57,551 nucleotides of DNA from Trachelipus rathkii (lineage: Eukaryota; Arthropoda; Malacostraca; Isopoda; Trachelipodidae). The notes under the pieces were generated by a model, which was given only the letters and a program-made list of their open reading frames with translations, was not told the origin of the DNA and searched no databases. Shown in pieces: positions 1 to 13,439 of this stretch. Position 1 is the first letter of the stretch. Every line of letters starts with the position of its first letter. The translations under genes and the position numbers were made by a program. The stretch lies in contig JABUQX010097274.1 of the NCBI GenBank assembly GCA_015478945.1, positions 1-57,551 on the forward strand. The letters are read 5' to 3'.

Positions 1-320
1 TCATATAAAATATAACATGTTCCCACTTACAGCCTTACTCATTTAAAACAAGTAGTACTACCTATCATTAAAATTACGATTTTCGAGTGCTAACGCTTTA
101 ACATTTGACAATCATAAGGTAATACCTCTGAGAGAAAACTATTGAGTTAATCTACATGTTACAGTAGCTGCGTATTGGGCTCCGAGACGGAAGGTTCTAC
201 TTGCCCGCAAGAAGCTCACCACCTTGGAATGTCGGGATTTCTTGCATTTTTTTTTGAAAAAATATAATTACTAATTATATTAAAATAAAGCAGATAAAAA
301 GTGATTATATTAATAGTTTT

Positions 321-620
321 AGGTGTCATAATTTGACTTAAGACGATTTTTAATTGAAAATTTCATAAATTTATGATTTTATATAATAGCACATATATTA
401 TTTCATTAGTTGTAATAACCTGTTTTAATAAAAAATTTTTAACTATCTTAAAATTATAACGTCTTTTTCTATAATATTTCTGAATTATTAACAACCGATT
501 CGATACATATGCTTATAAATGAAGTAAATCATATGAATTTTTATCTCTTAAATTTCATCGAAATTTGAGAATTTATTATGGTAAATAATATCTTAAAACA
601 TTGAGTTTTTAAAATATTGA
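321..620 (+). repeat. Decayed ~400-bp repeat, copy with motifs 2-3-5
   Basis: Motif 2 (aggtgtcataatttgactta) at 321 is followed by motif 3 at 409-480 and a motif-5 form (ggtaaataatatcttaaaac) near 580. The order and spacing match the copies at 4 kb, 10.7 kb and 12.2 kb. Confidence 0.5.
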
Positions 621-1589
621 TATAAATTCTCCCGACATAATTTGAAAAAGAATTAATAAATTAAGTGATTAATTGAAAATACTCGTTACACTTTTTTATC
701 GAAGTAAATAGTGATATTTCCGTAATAAGTTTCCTACAGAGAGCTAGAACTTGTCGCTTGAAGTTTTTTAATGTCATTTCATATACGTTTTTATATACAA
801 AATCATTGTTCATCATCTTCATTTTGAGAACATTGGTTTATATAAATAGTCATATAAAATTCAGAGCTTAAAACTATTTAAGACTTACTGGGCTTTGCCC
901 TTTATTGTGAAAGGGAAATTCTTTAACTGTGACAAGCGCCCAATTCTAAGTAACTATCTTAATTAAAGTTATCAGTAAATCCTCTTCTTGATTAACACTT
1001 TTCCCTTGAATGTTTACAGTTAGTAAAAATATTTAAGTAGTTTTTATCTATTAGGATAACAGCCTTATAAGAAAAAAATAAATATATTATATATATAGTG
1101 AGTTTTTAGATCAAATATTACAATCTGTTTAAGAGGAAATAATTAAGACTGAATAAAGATCGAATATTAATTGATTTCTAAGGAGATTCACGAAATTGAA
1201 TCAAAGATTTTTTATAATAATGATCATTTCAATATATATTTTATGTTTTTAAAATAACTACTAAAATAATTATTTAATGTAAGTTGTGAAAACACTGTTT
1301 TAACTAAAAAATACAAATATTAAGAATTTCTATACTATTATGGTTTTCTCTTTATTCTCTTCTATAAATCCTTACCAGTTTGACAGATGTAAATTATCTT
1401 TATCTATGTTACGCGATATTTTCTCTCTATCTCTAAATGCTCTACAACACATTTTCGTGCAAAATTAACAGTGATAGACACATCAATCATCAGACTATTT
1501 GATGGTCTATTTTATTTAGGGAAGAGCAATATTTAACGCCAGGAAGCATTCGGATGTACCCAAAAATTCATATTATCTTGTAGTTTTTC

Positions 1590-2235
1590 ATTCTGAAATG
1601 CAATATTTATGTCTAAAAAGCAGAAAAGCGTATTTATAATTAGTTTTAAAGTTATTTTATGGGTGTCTTTAAAATGTACCGTTTTTCAAATGAAATTTCA
1701 ATTTATTTGTTATGTTTTAAATATATTACCTTAAAAAAATGATTTCATTAGATTTTAGAATAATATCCTTGTATTTAAAATATAAAACATTGTATAAAAT
1801 AATACTATCTAAAAATTACGCTTATTCTTTAAATTTTTCTAAACATGTAGATAATTAGAACTCTTTAATGACATGACCTTTTTCCATAAATTTTACAACT
1901 AGATAGTGAAATAATTAATATTTGGTCAAAATCATAAGGAGTTGGAAGTTGATTAGGTTATTAACGTATATTGAAAAAAATAATGGGATCTGATCGGATC
2001 GATAGCATATTCAAAAAGCAAGAAAAGAGAATTGTATTAAAATTGTTATTAGGTGTTAATCCTTTTCATAAAAACTGTCTTGTTTCTAACAATATTTGAG
2101 AATAATTTACAAGAGAAGTAGGAATGATATCATTATACTTCAAAATTATACTTCATTGTTGTGAAAACTGTTTTTAATAAAAAATTTAAAGGCTCTATGA
2201 TATTATTCGCTTTTAATTGCTTTTAAATTTCTCGG
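1590..2235 (+). repeat. Decayed ~400-bp repeat, about 1.5 units
   Basis: Motif 1 (gaaatgcaatatttatgtct) near 1596, motif 2 at 1661, and motif 3 (actatctaaaaattacgctt) near 1803 form one unit. A second motif-1 form (catattcaaaaagcaagaaa) near 2008 and motif 3 (gtgaaaactgtttttaataa) at 2161 start the next, about 390-410 bp later. Confidence 0.5.
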
Positions 2236-4000
2236 CAGCGAGTTACCTAGTAACTTTAGAACTGAGGATTGAATAAGGTGAGAGCGGAGAAAAACTTATT
2301 CTCACGTGCGATACCACATCTTAGAGAGAAACAAACTACCTGGATCGTTTGATAATTTATCTTGACATAAATACTTAACAATATAGAGATCTCTACATAC
2401 GTTTGAACCGAGCCTGATGTAAACATTGGAAGTGAAAAGTAAGATATTAGTAATCCAAGATCCACTTGGTGTTTTCATTGGAGAGTACAATGCTAATTAT
2501 CTAAGATGCAAAGCACTGAATAAGTGTAATATTCATAACTAGTGGCCTTCTCTCGAGGAGATTCTGTAGTTATATCGATTAATCGTTGACGCAATTACTT
2601 TTTTTAGTAAGATGAAGTATTCTCACGTAGTTCATGTGCTTTATTACTGAAGGTTATGCTAATTAATCACTTATGTGTTTGATTTATTATATATATGACT
2701 GTTTTTAAATAAATATATATTTTATTTACCGTGTTTAGCTAGAAATTATAAGGAAGCTTAATAGCATAGGGCCACTAAGGAAAGTTGATAACAAAGGTCA
2801 TAGGAAAACTATACTCTAAATTGGTAACGAAGGATAGCCGTTGAAGCATTTAGCAATAAAATTCTGGTAATACATTCTGAATGAAAATCCAGAACAATAT
2901 CGGCGCTACTTGCGTTGATATCATGTGCGAAAGAGCTCTTTTGTGTGCTGTAATGAGGCCGTATAAAAGGCGATTTATAAAAATATGTATTGCAGGGTGA
3001 TGTAATGCCTATTCTAGAAACACATGTCTAAAGTGTTTCGGTTAAGAATATAAGAGAGATCTTAAGAGAAGTAGTGAATTGTATTAATACTGTTTATGAG
3101 GTTCTCTCTTCAGAGTTGTATTATTATTTTAAATGAATAGATATTTAATATTTTGTTATGTTATGAGGTATGAGAGCCGAAATAGATGTCAAAATCTTCA
3201 ATATAGAGTTACGTGAAGTTATACTGTGTGTATAGCGGAGTGAGAGAGAGAGGAGTATGGAGAGAGTATAAAAATTTAAATGACATGTAATTAGACAATC
3301 ACTTACATTTATCACATCAACCATTTGGCCATTGCTAAGTATACTTTTTCGTGTATAAAGTACAAAACCGATCTTCTTACCGCCTAAGAGTATATCAATC
3401 CATTCGGCTGAAACTATCTCTATAGTGTTAAGCTATGAGAGGGATGTGTAAGTATGATTTTACCGTGCCTACTTCTTGCTTTTAGTCCGATGTGAGATAA
3501 GTCTAATGGCTCGTGTGTGGCATTCGAAGACCATGTCAATTTTAAAAGCAGATAAGATATTTATAAATATGTTAATCTAGAACGGATGTTCTTTTGAGAT
3601 TTGCTCGTTTATGTGGTTTAATTGAATTGTCTAATGTATTATGCTTATTAAGATACACCTTATTGGCCTAACACTCAATATAGATATGGTATACTAGATG
3701 ACTCGCAAGATGTGGTGAAACCACTGGTTGTGATAAAATCGTGGTCTTTAGAATAAATATAACGATTTTAGATCATTCCTCAAAAAATTAGCTTTTGCTT
3801 AGAGATATCTATCTAGCATTTGACACCATAAGGATTGTGTGAGCAAAATCCTCATGCTATCTTGCAATCAAGCTGCAAAACTTGTCCCTAACTCTATTAT
3901 ATTTATATTACCTAATTATGCATTTTCAGTTCTTTTATACATTTGAGTTTTTTATACCAGGTAAATTTTGTTCAGCGTTTATGTAATACACTATCACTTA
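2236..4000. other. AT-rich intergenic sequence, no gene seen
   Basis: Two overlapping minus-strand open frames of 62-69 codons (2256-2490) have no recognisable motif. A short purine-rich patch at about 3,236-3,270 contains imperfect GAGAGA and resembles the 16-bp array at 22.9 kb. Nothing else stands out. Confidence 0.5.
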
Positions 4001-4004
4001 GTTG

Positions 4005-5190
4005 TTTTTTATGAAATATGCATTATTCCAATAACAGCGAAGTCAGAACTTCATTATTAATAGTTTTTGGTAGTCTTTAAAATTGTAAAAATGATTTTTG
4101 CTCATAGAAAATTATATATAATTTGTATTTGAAATCCAAGATATTTCTTTAAGTTGTGTAAAGACATGTTTTAAGATAAAAAATCTTTACATCTTATCTA
4201 AAAATTTGTTTTTATCTTAATAGATTTTACACTATTTTATCAATAATATGTCAAGTGAACCTTTGACTCGTTAATTATAAAAGTTAGCGTTAGATTTTTC
4301 ATATAATATTATGAATTCATATATGTTGTATATATTGGTATAATGCGAAGAATTTGAGGTTTACTTTTACGTGATTTTCGCACATTATTGATTTAAATAG
4401 TGTGTTTTTCCATTGAACATGCAAATATTCATAAAGCAGAAAATAAGACGATATTTTTACTCGATATTATTCATTTTTTAACGAATTATATGAAACCGCA
4501 CTCGTTAACTGGAAGGACGAAGCTGTTATTAGTGTATATGTTTATATAACACTAAAATATTTATCATTAGTATGTGAAAACTCTGTTTTATTAGTATATT
4601 AAAAAAATTATTAATTAAACTTTTAAAATATAATCGCTTTTACTTTAATATTATTATCACATTAACAATTGAACTTTGGACCGTAGTTTTTAATTCCTAG
4701 AATTTTCGAACTATATTATAATATTTTATGTTATGGTAATCTTAAAATTGAGTTTTATTAAAGGTATTTTTCAGTCAATGTTGAATTAAATATGTTTATT
4801 CATTGATGTCAATTTCAAAAAGCTTGAATAGTGAAGTATTTTACTTAATTTAGTTATGTAGATGTCTTAGAATGACGTTATTTTAAGTTGAAAATACCTT
4901 AATTATCTTGATAGTTATCTTGGAAATATATGAAATATTTCTTTAAGTTTATTGAATAAGTTTTGGTTTATTAAAAAAAATTAACATTCTCCAAGATATA
5001 GTTATTTTTTCTTAATAATTTTTATCATTACAGAATTTATAGTAACTCTTTATTTTCCAAGATGGTCTTCAAATATAATCTATCAAGGATCATGATCTTG
5101 TGGTGGTTCATAACTAATGGGAATCCAATCTGGTATTTTTCAGCATATTTGAAAAATAATGTGTGGTAAATATAGAAAAGAAAAGTTTCA
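4005..5190 (+). repeat. Decayed ~400-bp repeat, three consecutive units
   Basis: This is the clearest tandem block. Motif 1 occurs near 4015, 4412 and 4800 (spacings about 397 and 388). Motif 3 occurs near 4153, 4573 and 4965 (420 and 392). Motif 2 is best at 4071 and 4861. Motif 5 (ggtaatcttaaaattgagtt) is at about 4736. Units have diverged to roughly two-thirds identity by eye, with many indels. Confidence 0.6.
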
Positions 5191-5399
5191 AAAAGTAATT
5201 GAAAAAGTATAAGTATCTTTAGTGAATGCAGATTGTGGGTGTACTCAGAGTCTGATCTTATTATTGAGTAATCTTCGGAATTTGGTCAATGCACAATTTT
5301 AGTAATATTTATTGTTTTTAGCATATCTGTGCGCAATTAAATATTTATATCATGTGTTTAAATTTTTTGTTATATAATATATTTTTTTTAATTTTCTTA

Positions 5400-5880
5400 A
5401 TTTTTTTTTTAGATCTTCTATTAGTCGGTAATTTATAACAGCCTAGGTAGTTACTTCTCATCATTAAGGGGGAAGATCTAGAACTTGTTACAGACTAACG
5501 GGGATCGAGGGGTGTATATCGATATAAGCATTCTCTGCCCCTTATTGTGTCCTACAGGCAGGCCGATGATTCACATTCGCAGGATTTTTCTAACCGATAT
5601 TCTGTTTTTCAGCAGCGGTTTCTCTGCATAATAGGATTCTCATTAGTTAGTAGTATAACAAATTGAATATTTTTACGCATTTTCTCCGAATATTAGAATT
5701 GAAAATACCTTTGAAATTTTAATAATGCACATCGTTTTAGGAGACCTGTCCATATGATCGGCTGGTTCAGTGGGTCGTCGGCCTCCGTTTTTAATGCACA
5801 ATTGAAATCGACAAGGGGGACTCTTTCGTTTTCCGCTTAACCTCCGTCCCGTCGGCTCGAGCCATAAAATGGGGAATTTT
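5400..5880. other. GC-richer insertion-like island in the repeat
   Basis: The island interrupts the repeat pattern and is clearly richer in G and C than its flanks. It contains ggggatcgaggggtgtat near 5,500 and ends near 5,870 with cctccgtcccgtcggctc. That end resembles the ccctccgtcggctctcga end of the GC-rich core of the TIR element at 17.5 kb, so it may be a distant relative. No open frame or recognised motif was seen. Confidence 0.35.
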
Positions 5881-6119
5881 ACATTAGTTTTTGATTATAT
5901 TATCAATAATATTCATAAAATATCCAAAATCAATAACTTCAGCAATTACTCTTATATATCAATAATTATAACATTCTTCATCTAACTTAATTTCTCGCGT
6001 TCCATAATATCTATTATATGTTTATACGTGGGTGCGTAGTCTTTTCCTAAAGTCATACACGATTTGAAATTATGAGTATTTGATAAATGTATTTGAAATT
6101 TGAACTTTTAATGATAATT

Positions 6120-6550
6120 CATATCAATTTTGAAAAGGAAGAAATACTTACAATTGCATTGAAATTGCATTATAAAATGTGAAGTATTTTATTAATATAA
6201 TTGTATTATAGTTTTAGAGTATGTATTATAATAATGTTATATTTCAAATGAAATATTCAATATTTTTATATGCATTTTCTATACTTTGCATATAAATAAA
6301 CAATTTTCCTTTCAATAATAATATTTTTGAAAGCTGTTTTTTAATAAAAATTATTGTTATAACTATCTAAAATTACGCTTTTTTCTTAAAATTTTACACA
6401 TTATACAGATAAAAATTATTAAGATACTCTTAAGAGTAATACGGTACGAATTCTGATTTTCACAACAAAATTGTCGTTATACTTTTTGAAAATATTATTA
6501 ATCCTATTATTTAATATATTAGGTTAATAATTGTTTTATATCAGTCAAAT
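6120..6550 (+). repeat. Decayed ~400-bp repeat copy
   Basis: Motif 3 is well preserved at 6327-6400, including aactatctaaaattacgctt. Motif 4 follows as aatacggtacgaattctgat near 6440. Upstream, about 6130-6240 carries a degenerate motif 1-2 segment. Confidence 0.5.
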
Positions 6551-6814
6551 AAAAAAAATTTGGAAAACGCCATATTATCTGAATCGCGTTAAGTTCTATT
6601 TGTATAATTGTTTCTCGCAGTCGTTGTAGATTACAATAATATATATAGTTTTTTACATTGAAACTGGCATCTTTCATAAATGATAGAAAACGATAGAGTC
6701 TAATTTAATTAATTAGTTCTTAGTTGGTGATGTTTACATGTATACAAGGAATCGTTTTTCTTTGACTCTATATATGATATGCAGATGTTTTTATTAGTAT
6801 GCTGTTTGCTTTTT

Positions 6815-6876
6815 AGGCAATGACTCGGTATTGTGGTTAAGTTGTTACCATTTGAAGTCAGATTTGAATATTTAGT
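6815..6876 (+). repeat. Possible tRNA-derived SINE head (degenerate)
   Basis: The segment holds tgactcggtattgtggttaa, which resembles an A box (TGGCTCAGTGGTTAAG type). About 35 nt later comes agatttgaat, a weak B box (GGTTCGAATCC type). The spacing is right for a tRNA-like internal promoter, but no acceptor stem pairs and no element body or tail was defined. Confidence 0.25.
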
Positions 6877-7429
6877 TCTTCTTATTTTATTTTAATTATA
6901 TGTATGTCTTCATTATTACGTCTAATATATTATATGAGTCATTATGATTAGTCTGTTTCTTCTTAAATTTTCGACATTAGATTGTCGAATCATAAAAAGT
7001 TAGCGTAACGGTATTTTATTAAGCTCGTAAATATTTTTAACCTTTTTGTTATTTAGTGGTATTTTGTTTTTATATTGTGTTAATGTATGAACAGCAGACT
7101 GTAATTAATTGGGAACCTATATAATTATAAAAGTATATGACTCTACTAATTAAAAGTGTATTTAAATGTTGTTTTTTACTTTGTATACAAGACCCACCAT
7201 GGTTATTGCTCTTATTAGTTATAATTTTTAAAACATAAAGCATCAGTAATAAGCCTGAATATATAATAAGCTCTTCAAATGTTCTTCTCATCCTGAAGTT
7301 ATATCTAATACGCTAAACAAAAGTGATTGAATATAATAGTATAGAATCGTTTTTTCATGCAATGTTGAAATTTTTTAAGTAAAAAATATATAATTAATTG
7401 TATTTTATTATATATCAAGATATTGATAT

Positions 7430-7830
7430 CATATATAGTTATTGTTGAAAACTCTGATTTATTAATAAAATTATATGACTTCTTAATATTAAGCATATAA
7501 AAGCTTCTTTTCTTTAAATTTTGAAATTAGAAATTATAGAGAAATTTGCTGGAGAGTACGAACTCTCATTTTAATATTTAATACATTATGAAATTATTTC
7601 AATCTTTTTATAATGATCTTAAAATATATTGGAGTTTTTAAACAGTTACAGTGATATTTTTTAAAGTACATTTAATAAAGATATAATATATATTAGTTGT
7701 GGTTATCATTGTGAGATAGTAGGTTATGTGACTTTGCACTAGTTGGTTGGAGTAATTTATTACTTGTGTTTTATGTGGTTTAAATTGACGTTTTTTAACG
7801 TAATTTCAATATTTTCTATATTCACACGTT
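7430..7830 (+). repeat. Decayed ~400-bp repeat copy
   Basis: Motif 3 (gaaaactctgatttattaat) is at 7446, motif 4 (gagtacgaactctcatttta) near 7554, motif 5 (gatcttaaaatatattggag) near 7615 and motif 2 (gtttaaattgacgtttttta) near 7778. The order is the same as in the other copies. Confidence 0.5.
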
Positions 7831-9490
7831 AATTGTGTTTTCTCTTATATCAACATATAATACATGGCTTGGATGCAGCGATATAGATATGCTGTGTCCT
7901 GGTCAGTAAGATTGTAGAAATAACAATATAGAGTATTATAAATCAAAACTACAAAGACTACTTATTGAAAAAGGAATACTACTGGAATCTGGTAAATTCA
8001 CTATACTAAAATAACGAAAAATAAATAACATTAATAAATTAAACTTGTTAAAATATTTGTTCAAATCATTAGTAGCTGAATATGAGTTAGAGAAGCAATT
8101 AATACCTATAATCGATAACGATGATCGTGTTCGCAATTATCGAAATACTCATTAGACGACACATAATTATTCAATACGTCGTAAATAATTTTACAATAAC
8201 CATTGTTTAATCTAGGAGCGATGATAATATTGTTATAAATATTTACGTGTAAAAGAATATCATTGAGAGGGTGACTATCTCTCGAGCCAAAACAACAAGA
8301 TGCATGAACGAGTGGATCCATCATTTTAATATTGAACGCTCCGGACCCATTAACGTTGAGGTAGGACTAATATCCCCCGTTTTTTCAATGGAGAGGTTTC
8401 CGGTTACATCCCATCGTTGTATTTATATATGGGTGTCAGCGGCGGAGTATATATCGTGCTCTCTCTAACGTTATTTTGGGGTTATGGAAGAAGACCCACT
8501 TGTTATTGTAAATACACAAACGTCGGTCTTGAGAGACTCTAAGATGTCGTATAAGAGCTTCTATTTCTTTTTAATTGTTACAGAAATTAATTTCTAAGAG
8601 ATAATAAGCAGACTTACTTCCACCTTTTCAGTAATGAGTGTCACAACTGGCCTTCTCTTTTCATTATTAAGCTTAAACTTTTTTCAATTATTTTAGATGA
8701 CATAATTATAATATTATCTTTTTGTGTTAGCATATTATAAATCAGTGTATATAATCAGTGCCTTTCATAACGAATTACATAGATTGTTGTCCTTTCATGT
8801 CTGAATGTATCTAGTTATTTTTCTTGGTGAGAAAATTATTGTATATTTTATTTTATTTTTAAGGTGTAATTACAATGTAAACAGATCTATCTATTATGCG
8901 ACACCATTCCATTAGCTAATGTGTTGTTTCTCGTATATATATGTACAATTAATAGTATTTTAAGATACATATACGGCTATTACTTCTAGTAGTTTACGCA
9001 TAAGGCTATTATTTATAATTATAAAAAATATATATAATTATCTATAAATTCTTTGTTCTACAACTTTAGTCCTAATATTTTCTACAATTAATTATATAAA
9101 TTATAGTCTATCTCTTATAAAGTAAACGGATTTTTCCTCATATATATTCAATCATTTGATAAGGTGTAAAGTCCTGGTTAATCGAAAAGCAACATGACTA
9201 TGAGATTATCTATAAACGAACGAGTATACCTTGCAGTACTGGAAATGAAAATATATATTTGTAAAATTTGATGTTCATTCATTGAAATGCGCAGAATGAT
9301 CATTTAATATACTGACACATCGAGAATTGCTAAATAATAAAATATGTATTGACACTGGTTTCTTTGAATGAAAGTTAATTGAAAATTAAACTAAAAAAAA
9401 TGTTGACTTTTGTATATGAAAATATATTTATTTTTGTGTGAGGCACGAATGTCCTGAAAAAGACGTACGTTGAATCGTTAAGAGTGCAAA
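7831..9490. other. No gene identified; moderately complex patch at 8.1-8.5 kb
   Basis: Minus-strand (8,106-8,324) and plus-strand (8,271-8,468) open frames of 65-72 codons lie in a slightly GC-richer patch. Neither shows a motif I recognise. The rest is AT-rich filler, with a weak motif 1 near 9,284. Confidence 0.4.
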
Positions 9491-9808
9491 ATGTCATTTT
9501 TTTTTACTAAAAGCTATCCCGGGGTACAACAAAGATGGACCCGATCGGGGTTGTTCGGGCCTAAAATATCGGTGGACGTCATCGGTAGGCTGGTAGAATT
9601 ACACCGTCCACCTTGTGTCTTAAGACGTGAACTTCGAAATCGTCTCTATAAAAGCACTCAAAAATTAAGACATTTATGCACTTTTCATCACAGTAGTTAT
9701 CAACAAATATTACACAAATATATTGGGCACGCCTGCTCAGTCGTACTAACTCATCTTAAAGCACGGAAATTGATTTTATACGTTAATGAAAATTTCAATG
9801 TACGCTAG
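9491..9808 (+). pseudogene. Histone H3-like degenerate open frame
   Basis: This ATG-started frame of 105 codons stands out from the AT-rich flanks. By eye it aligns in order with histone H3, the core nucleosome protein. After the start there is a TK pair, then TRSG (compare TARKSTGG), then PK. Next comes a stretch whose codons match the H3 KSAPATGGVKKPHR region mostly by C-to-T and G-to-A changes. After that, HR and P, then V, RE, R, R and KST (residues about 39-60) match the H3 [20 protein letters not shown] block, followed by R, L and F. The C-terminal third has ARK where H3 has AKR. H3 is 135-136 residues; this frame needs several in-frame gaps, so it is a pseudogene or a very divergent variant. 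The alignment is gap-rich, so the call is tentative. No neighbouring histone gene was found. Confidence 0.42.
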
Positions 9809-10650
9809 AGTTTAAATTTGACATGCCATAATATATATATTAATTACTATATTACTTAAATATTAGTTTTGTGTTAGTAGTTATATTAGAGAGTAAAATT
9901 AATTTTTATTTTTATTGTATCAATTTAGACTAATTAAGATTGGCATTATTATTGGTCATGTTAATGCTGTCTTAATATTTCATTAGAAAAGTTCAAGAAA
10001 TGCGAAATCTATATTGCAATAAAAATTTGTTTAGCTTAATTATTTGTGTATCTTTAAATATGTATTGAGATTATGTAATGAAATTTTCATGATATATTGT
10101 TTTATTTTTAATCAAAAATAAACCTAAAACTTTATTATCATTATGATTTGTATTATTATTATATAAACCTGTAGTTTAATAAAATATAATAATTTATAAT
10201 TCATAGATAATTTTTTATACTTATTTTTACTTAACTAATATTTACTGTTATTATTATCAAATTAATAATGTAATAAGCTTCTGATAGAGGTGTATGCGCC
10301 GCATTCTCAGTATTGCAGATCTCCTTTCGCTCTATGAGCACGTCAATCTTATCGTAATAAAGGGGTATGTGCTTGGGAATATTATATAAATATGAGGAGT
10401 ACTGACAGCTATTGTGTACGCTAAGTAATTTTCAAGAGCATTTGAAGCAAAATGTTATCCGACGCCTGGATATTTCATTGAAATGCGACAGTTCCTAAAG
10501 CCATGATGAAGCAGAAACAAAAGCGACGATTACTTTTTATTTATTACCTCTTCTAACTCGGGCAAACTTTTCATCTGGAACGTTTGTTTCTTACATGAGA
10601 AATTAAAACATAGAATAAACTTATAATTGGTGTTTCATCCTATATTAGTA
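9809..10650. other. AT-rich sequence, no gene seen
   Basis: About 9,810-10,260 is low-complexity AT-rich DNA. A somewhat GC-richer patch at 10,275-10,420 (around gtatgcgccgcattctcagt) has no open frame. A weak motif 1 of the decayed repeat is near 10,478. Confidence 0.45.
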
Positions 10651-11470
10651 TATAACAATATAATGTTCATTAAGGTTATGTTGAACTCTTTTTAATAAAA
10701 AATTTATATATATAATAATATATAAAGTTCATATTTATTATACCATTTTTATCCTTTTTAATTTTCAACATGTCATAAAATTAGATATAGAACATTACTA
10801 AATAAGTACGTATATATATATTTCCTAAATTATTTCAAGTATTATACTATATTATAAAAGATGTATTTGGTAATATACTTTAAAATTGAGTTATATTATT
10901 AGTAGTAATATTTTAAATATCTGTTAATTAAGTGAGCATAAATTATTCCTAGTATATTTTCATATTAGAATAACATACTCCTTATTATTATTAGTATGAT
11001 TATGTTATTTAATAGTATGTTTAGATGTCTTAAATTGACGCTTTTTTAAATAGAATATTATCTAAATATTATTGTTTTTAAATATATATATACCGTTCCC
11101 TATTTCATCTTAGTGTTTAGGAGAACATTATAGTATGTATATATTATAATAAAATTTATAACATTCTAAATATTATTTTTAGTTCTTTTTCCTTCAAAAT
11201 TTTTTAAAACATATATCAATATATCAAATCAATTTATTAGATACTCTTAATAAAGTCGAATATATTATATATAAGTAATTTTTTTCCACTAAATTTAATA
11301 GCTTTGTTAAATTAAAAGGTTAATATTAGTATATATGGAAATAGAAATGAAACTAGTTTAATTCAAGCATTTGTATAGTAATAAATATAATTGTAGTTAT
11401 CATTGAATATGCAATATTCAAAAAGTACTGAAAATGTATAGTGTATATCTATGATTTAATTTTATATTTA
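10650..11470 (+). repeat. Decayed ~400-bp repeat, two consecutive units
   Basis: The first unit has motif 3 at 10,678, motif 4 (aataagtacgtatatatata) near 10,800, and motif 5 (ggtaatatactttaaaattg) at about 10,870. The second has motif 2 at 11,023, motif 3 from about 11,128, and motif 4 (gatactcttaataaagtcga) near 11,240. Motif 1 (gaatatgcaatattcaaaaa) near 11,406 starts a third, truncated unit. Unit spacing is about 450 bp. Confidence 0.6.
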
Positions 11471-12059
11471 CAAAATAAATGTTGCACTATGGCTCTAAAG
11501 AATATTTCAAGTTACTGGTCTTCTTGATGCTGTGCTGGACGTCCATGAGGTGTGGAAACAGATATGTCGCGTTACAATGGGTACTAAAAGAGTGAAGGAC
11601 GTGTACGAATATTATTTACAGTTTACGATTATGATGTTTTATTATACTCTGTAAGAAAAATAATAGTTTCTTTTTCGATTCTATAAAACTATGCTTATAT
11701 TATTATTGCACTTATATAGTTTAACTTTGTGCCCAAGATAATATAATGAGCAATACTGGCACAACGGGCCCGGCAATTAAAGGTGGCTCGCGGCACTGGC
11801 TCATTTAGTAGCTCAAAGGATTAGGATTGGATAGATGATTAAATAAGAACATGGTTTTAAGCATAACCGCGAAGGCGCACTAGGTCGGCGTCATAGGCGC
11901 AGGCAATCAATTTGTTTCTAAATATTTATACAACATTAGTCGGAGAAATTTACTTGATATATTAATTATCATATTTATGAAAATTTGATGTTTATCAGCT
12001 ATGATATTATAATTATTTTATTACATTTTGAAAATATATATATAAGTAGTTATAGTAAC
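11471..12059. other. No gene; GC-richer island at 11,755-11,910
   Basis: The island contains acgggcccggcaattaaagg and cggcgtcataggcgcaggc inside AT-rich DNA. It looks like inserted or foreign-composition sequence, but it has no long open frame and no recognised motif. Confidence 0.35.
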
Positions 12060-13010
12060 ATATAATATATACTATTTGAAATGCAATTATTCCAATAAAA
12101 TGGTACTGTAAAAGTAGAATATTTTATAGTAATGTTATTTCTTAGATTGTCTTACTTATATAGAAAATTGTAACACGTTTTTTAATGGAATGATTTTTTT
12201 TTTATAGTATATTAGTATATTTTTATATTAGGTATACTCCAATAATATTTATTAAAAGCTTGCAATAACTCTGTGTTTTAATATTAAATATAAAAATTAT
12301 CTAAAGAAATATGTATTATATATTTCTCTTATTTAAACATTTTCATATAGATTACATATTAATACAAATTATATAGTAAACTCTTAATAAATAAGTACGC
12401 ATTTTTCCTTAAATGTTCAATAACTAATATATATTTAAATATTAATATTGTTAAAATATTTATATATTTGTATAAGTTTTTAATACAGGATTTATTATCG
12501 TGAATTTTTTGTATAAATAAGAGAAATTGTGATTATTGCATGAATGTATCTCTTTTCACTCATTATTATATTATTACAAATAACACACTTTAGGAAAAAG
12601 TAAAAAAGTAATTTTTTTATTAGTTATATTTAATTGTTCTTAATATTGACGTTTTATATATATAATGAAAGTATTTACATATTAATATATTATTAGTTTT
12701 TTATATATATATTATATTATAATATACTATATATCTTACATATCTTCATTCAAATATTTTTTTTTGACTATGTTAATTTATTAATAATAAAATAGTTTAA
12801 TATATCTTTTAAAATAGTTTATATGCTTTATTCCCTACATATATTATTGAAATTTTCACGGATTTGATGAGTAATATTTATGATAGAAACTTTTAAGGAT
12901 AAAGTAAGAGCGTATTTATTTCCTATTAGATATTCTAAAATTCATTTAGAGATTTTTGGTAAATATCTTTATAAAACAGTTTAAAGTTTATTTTATATTT
13001 TATCAATATA
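12060..13010 (+). repeat. Decayed ~400-bp repeat, two consecutive units
   Basis: The first unit runs motif 1 near 12,075, weak motif 2 near 12,150, motif 3 at 12,258 and motif 4 (aataaataagtacgcatttt) near 12,388. The second unit has motif 2 (cttaatattgacgttttata) near 12,640 and motif 3 from about 12,770. The spacing is about 465-510 bp. Confidence 0.55.
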
Positions 13011-13439
13011 CGGTATTTATATAATTACTAAGTACATTTTGGTAAATAAAAATGAATCATATTATATTAATAGTGTATTATTTTGAGCAATTGAAGAATT
13101 ACAATTATGGTATGGATTTTCAAGATTGGGATCCCCAAGATAATGAGTATATAAATGGTTTATATATATATGACAATGTCGTTTTTGATCGCTAGGAGGG
13201 TGATGAATATTCTTGCTGGAGAGAAGCGTCTTGATTATTATATCGCTCGTAAATTAGATATTCAATATATTTAGTATGTATATATGATATATATACTATA
13301 TATTTATATATATATATAATACCAATAATTAATATTATTTATCCATTTAAGATAATGTTAAGTAATAAATACTGTATTATAATATAAGATAAACATAAAT
13401 ATTATTAATAACTTTATATTAAAGAAATTATAAGAGCTT

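Noticed and set aside
8271..8468. Possible histone H2A remnant (F-P-V then H-R in the plus frame)
   Set aside because: The match is about eight residues, and extending it needs very large gaps on both sides; it does not reach the level of the H3-like frame.
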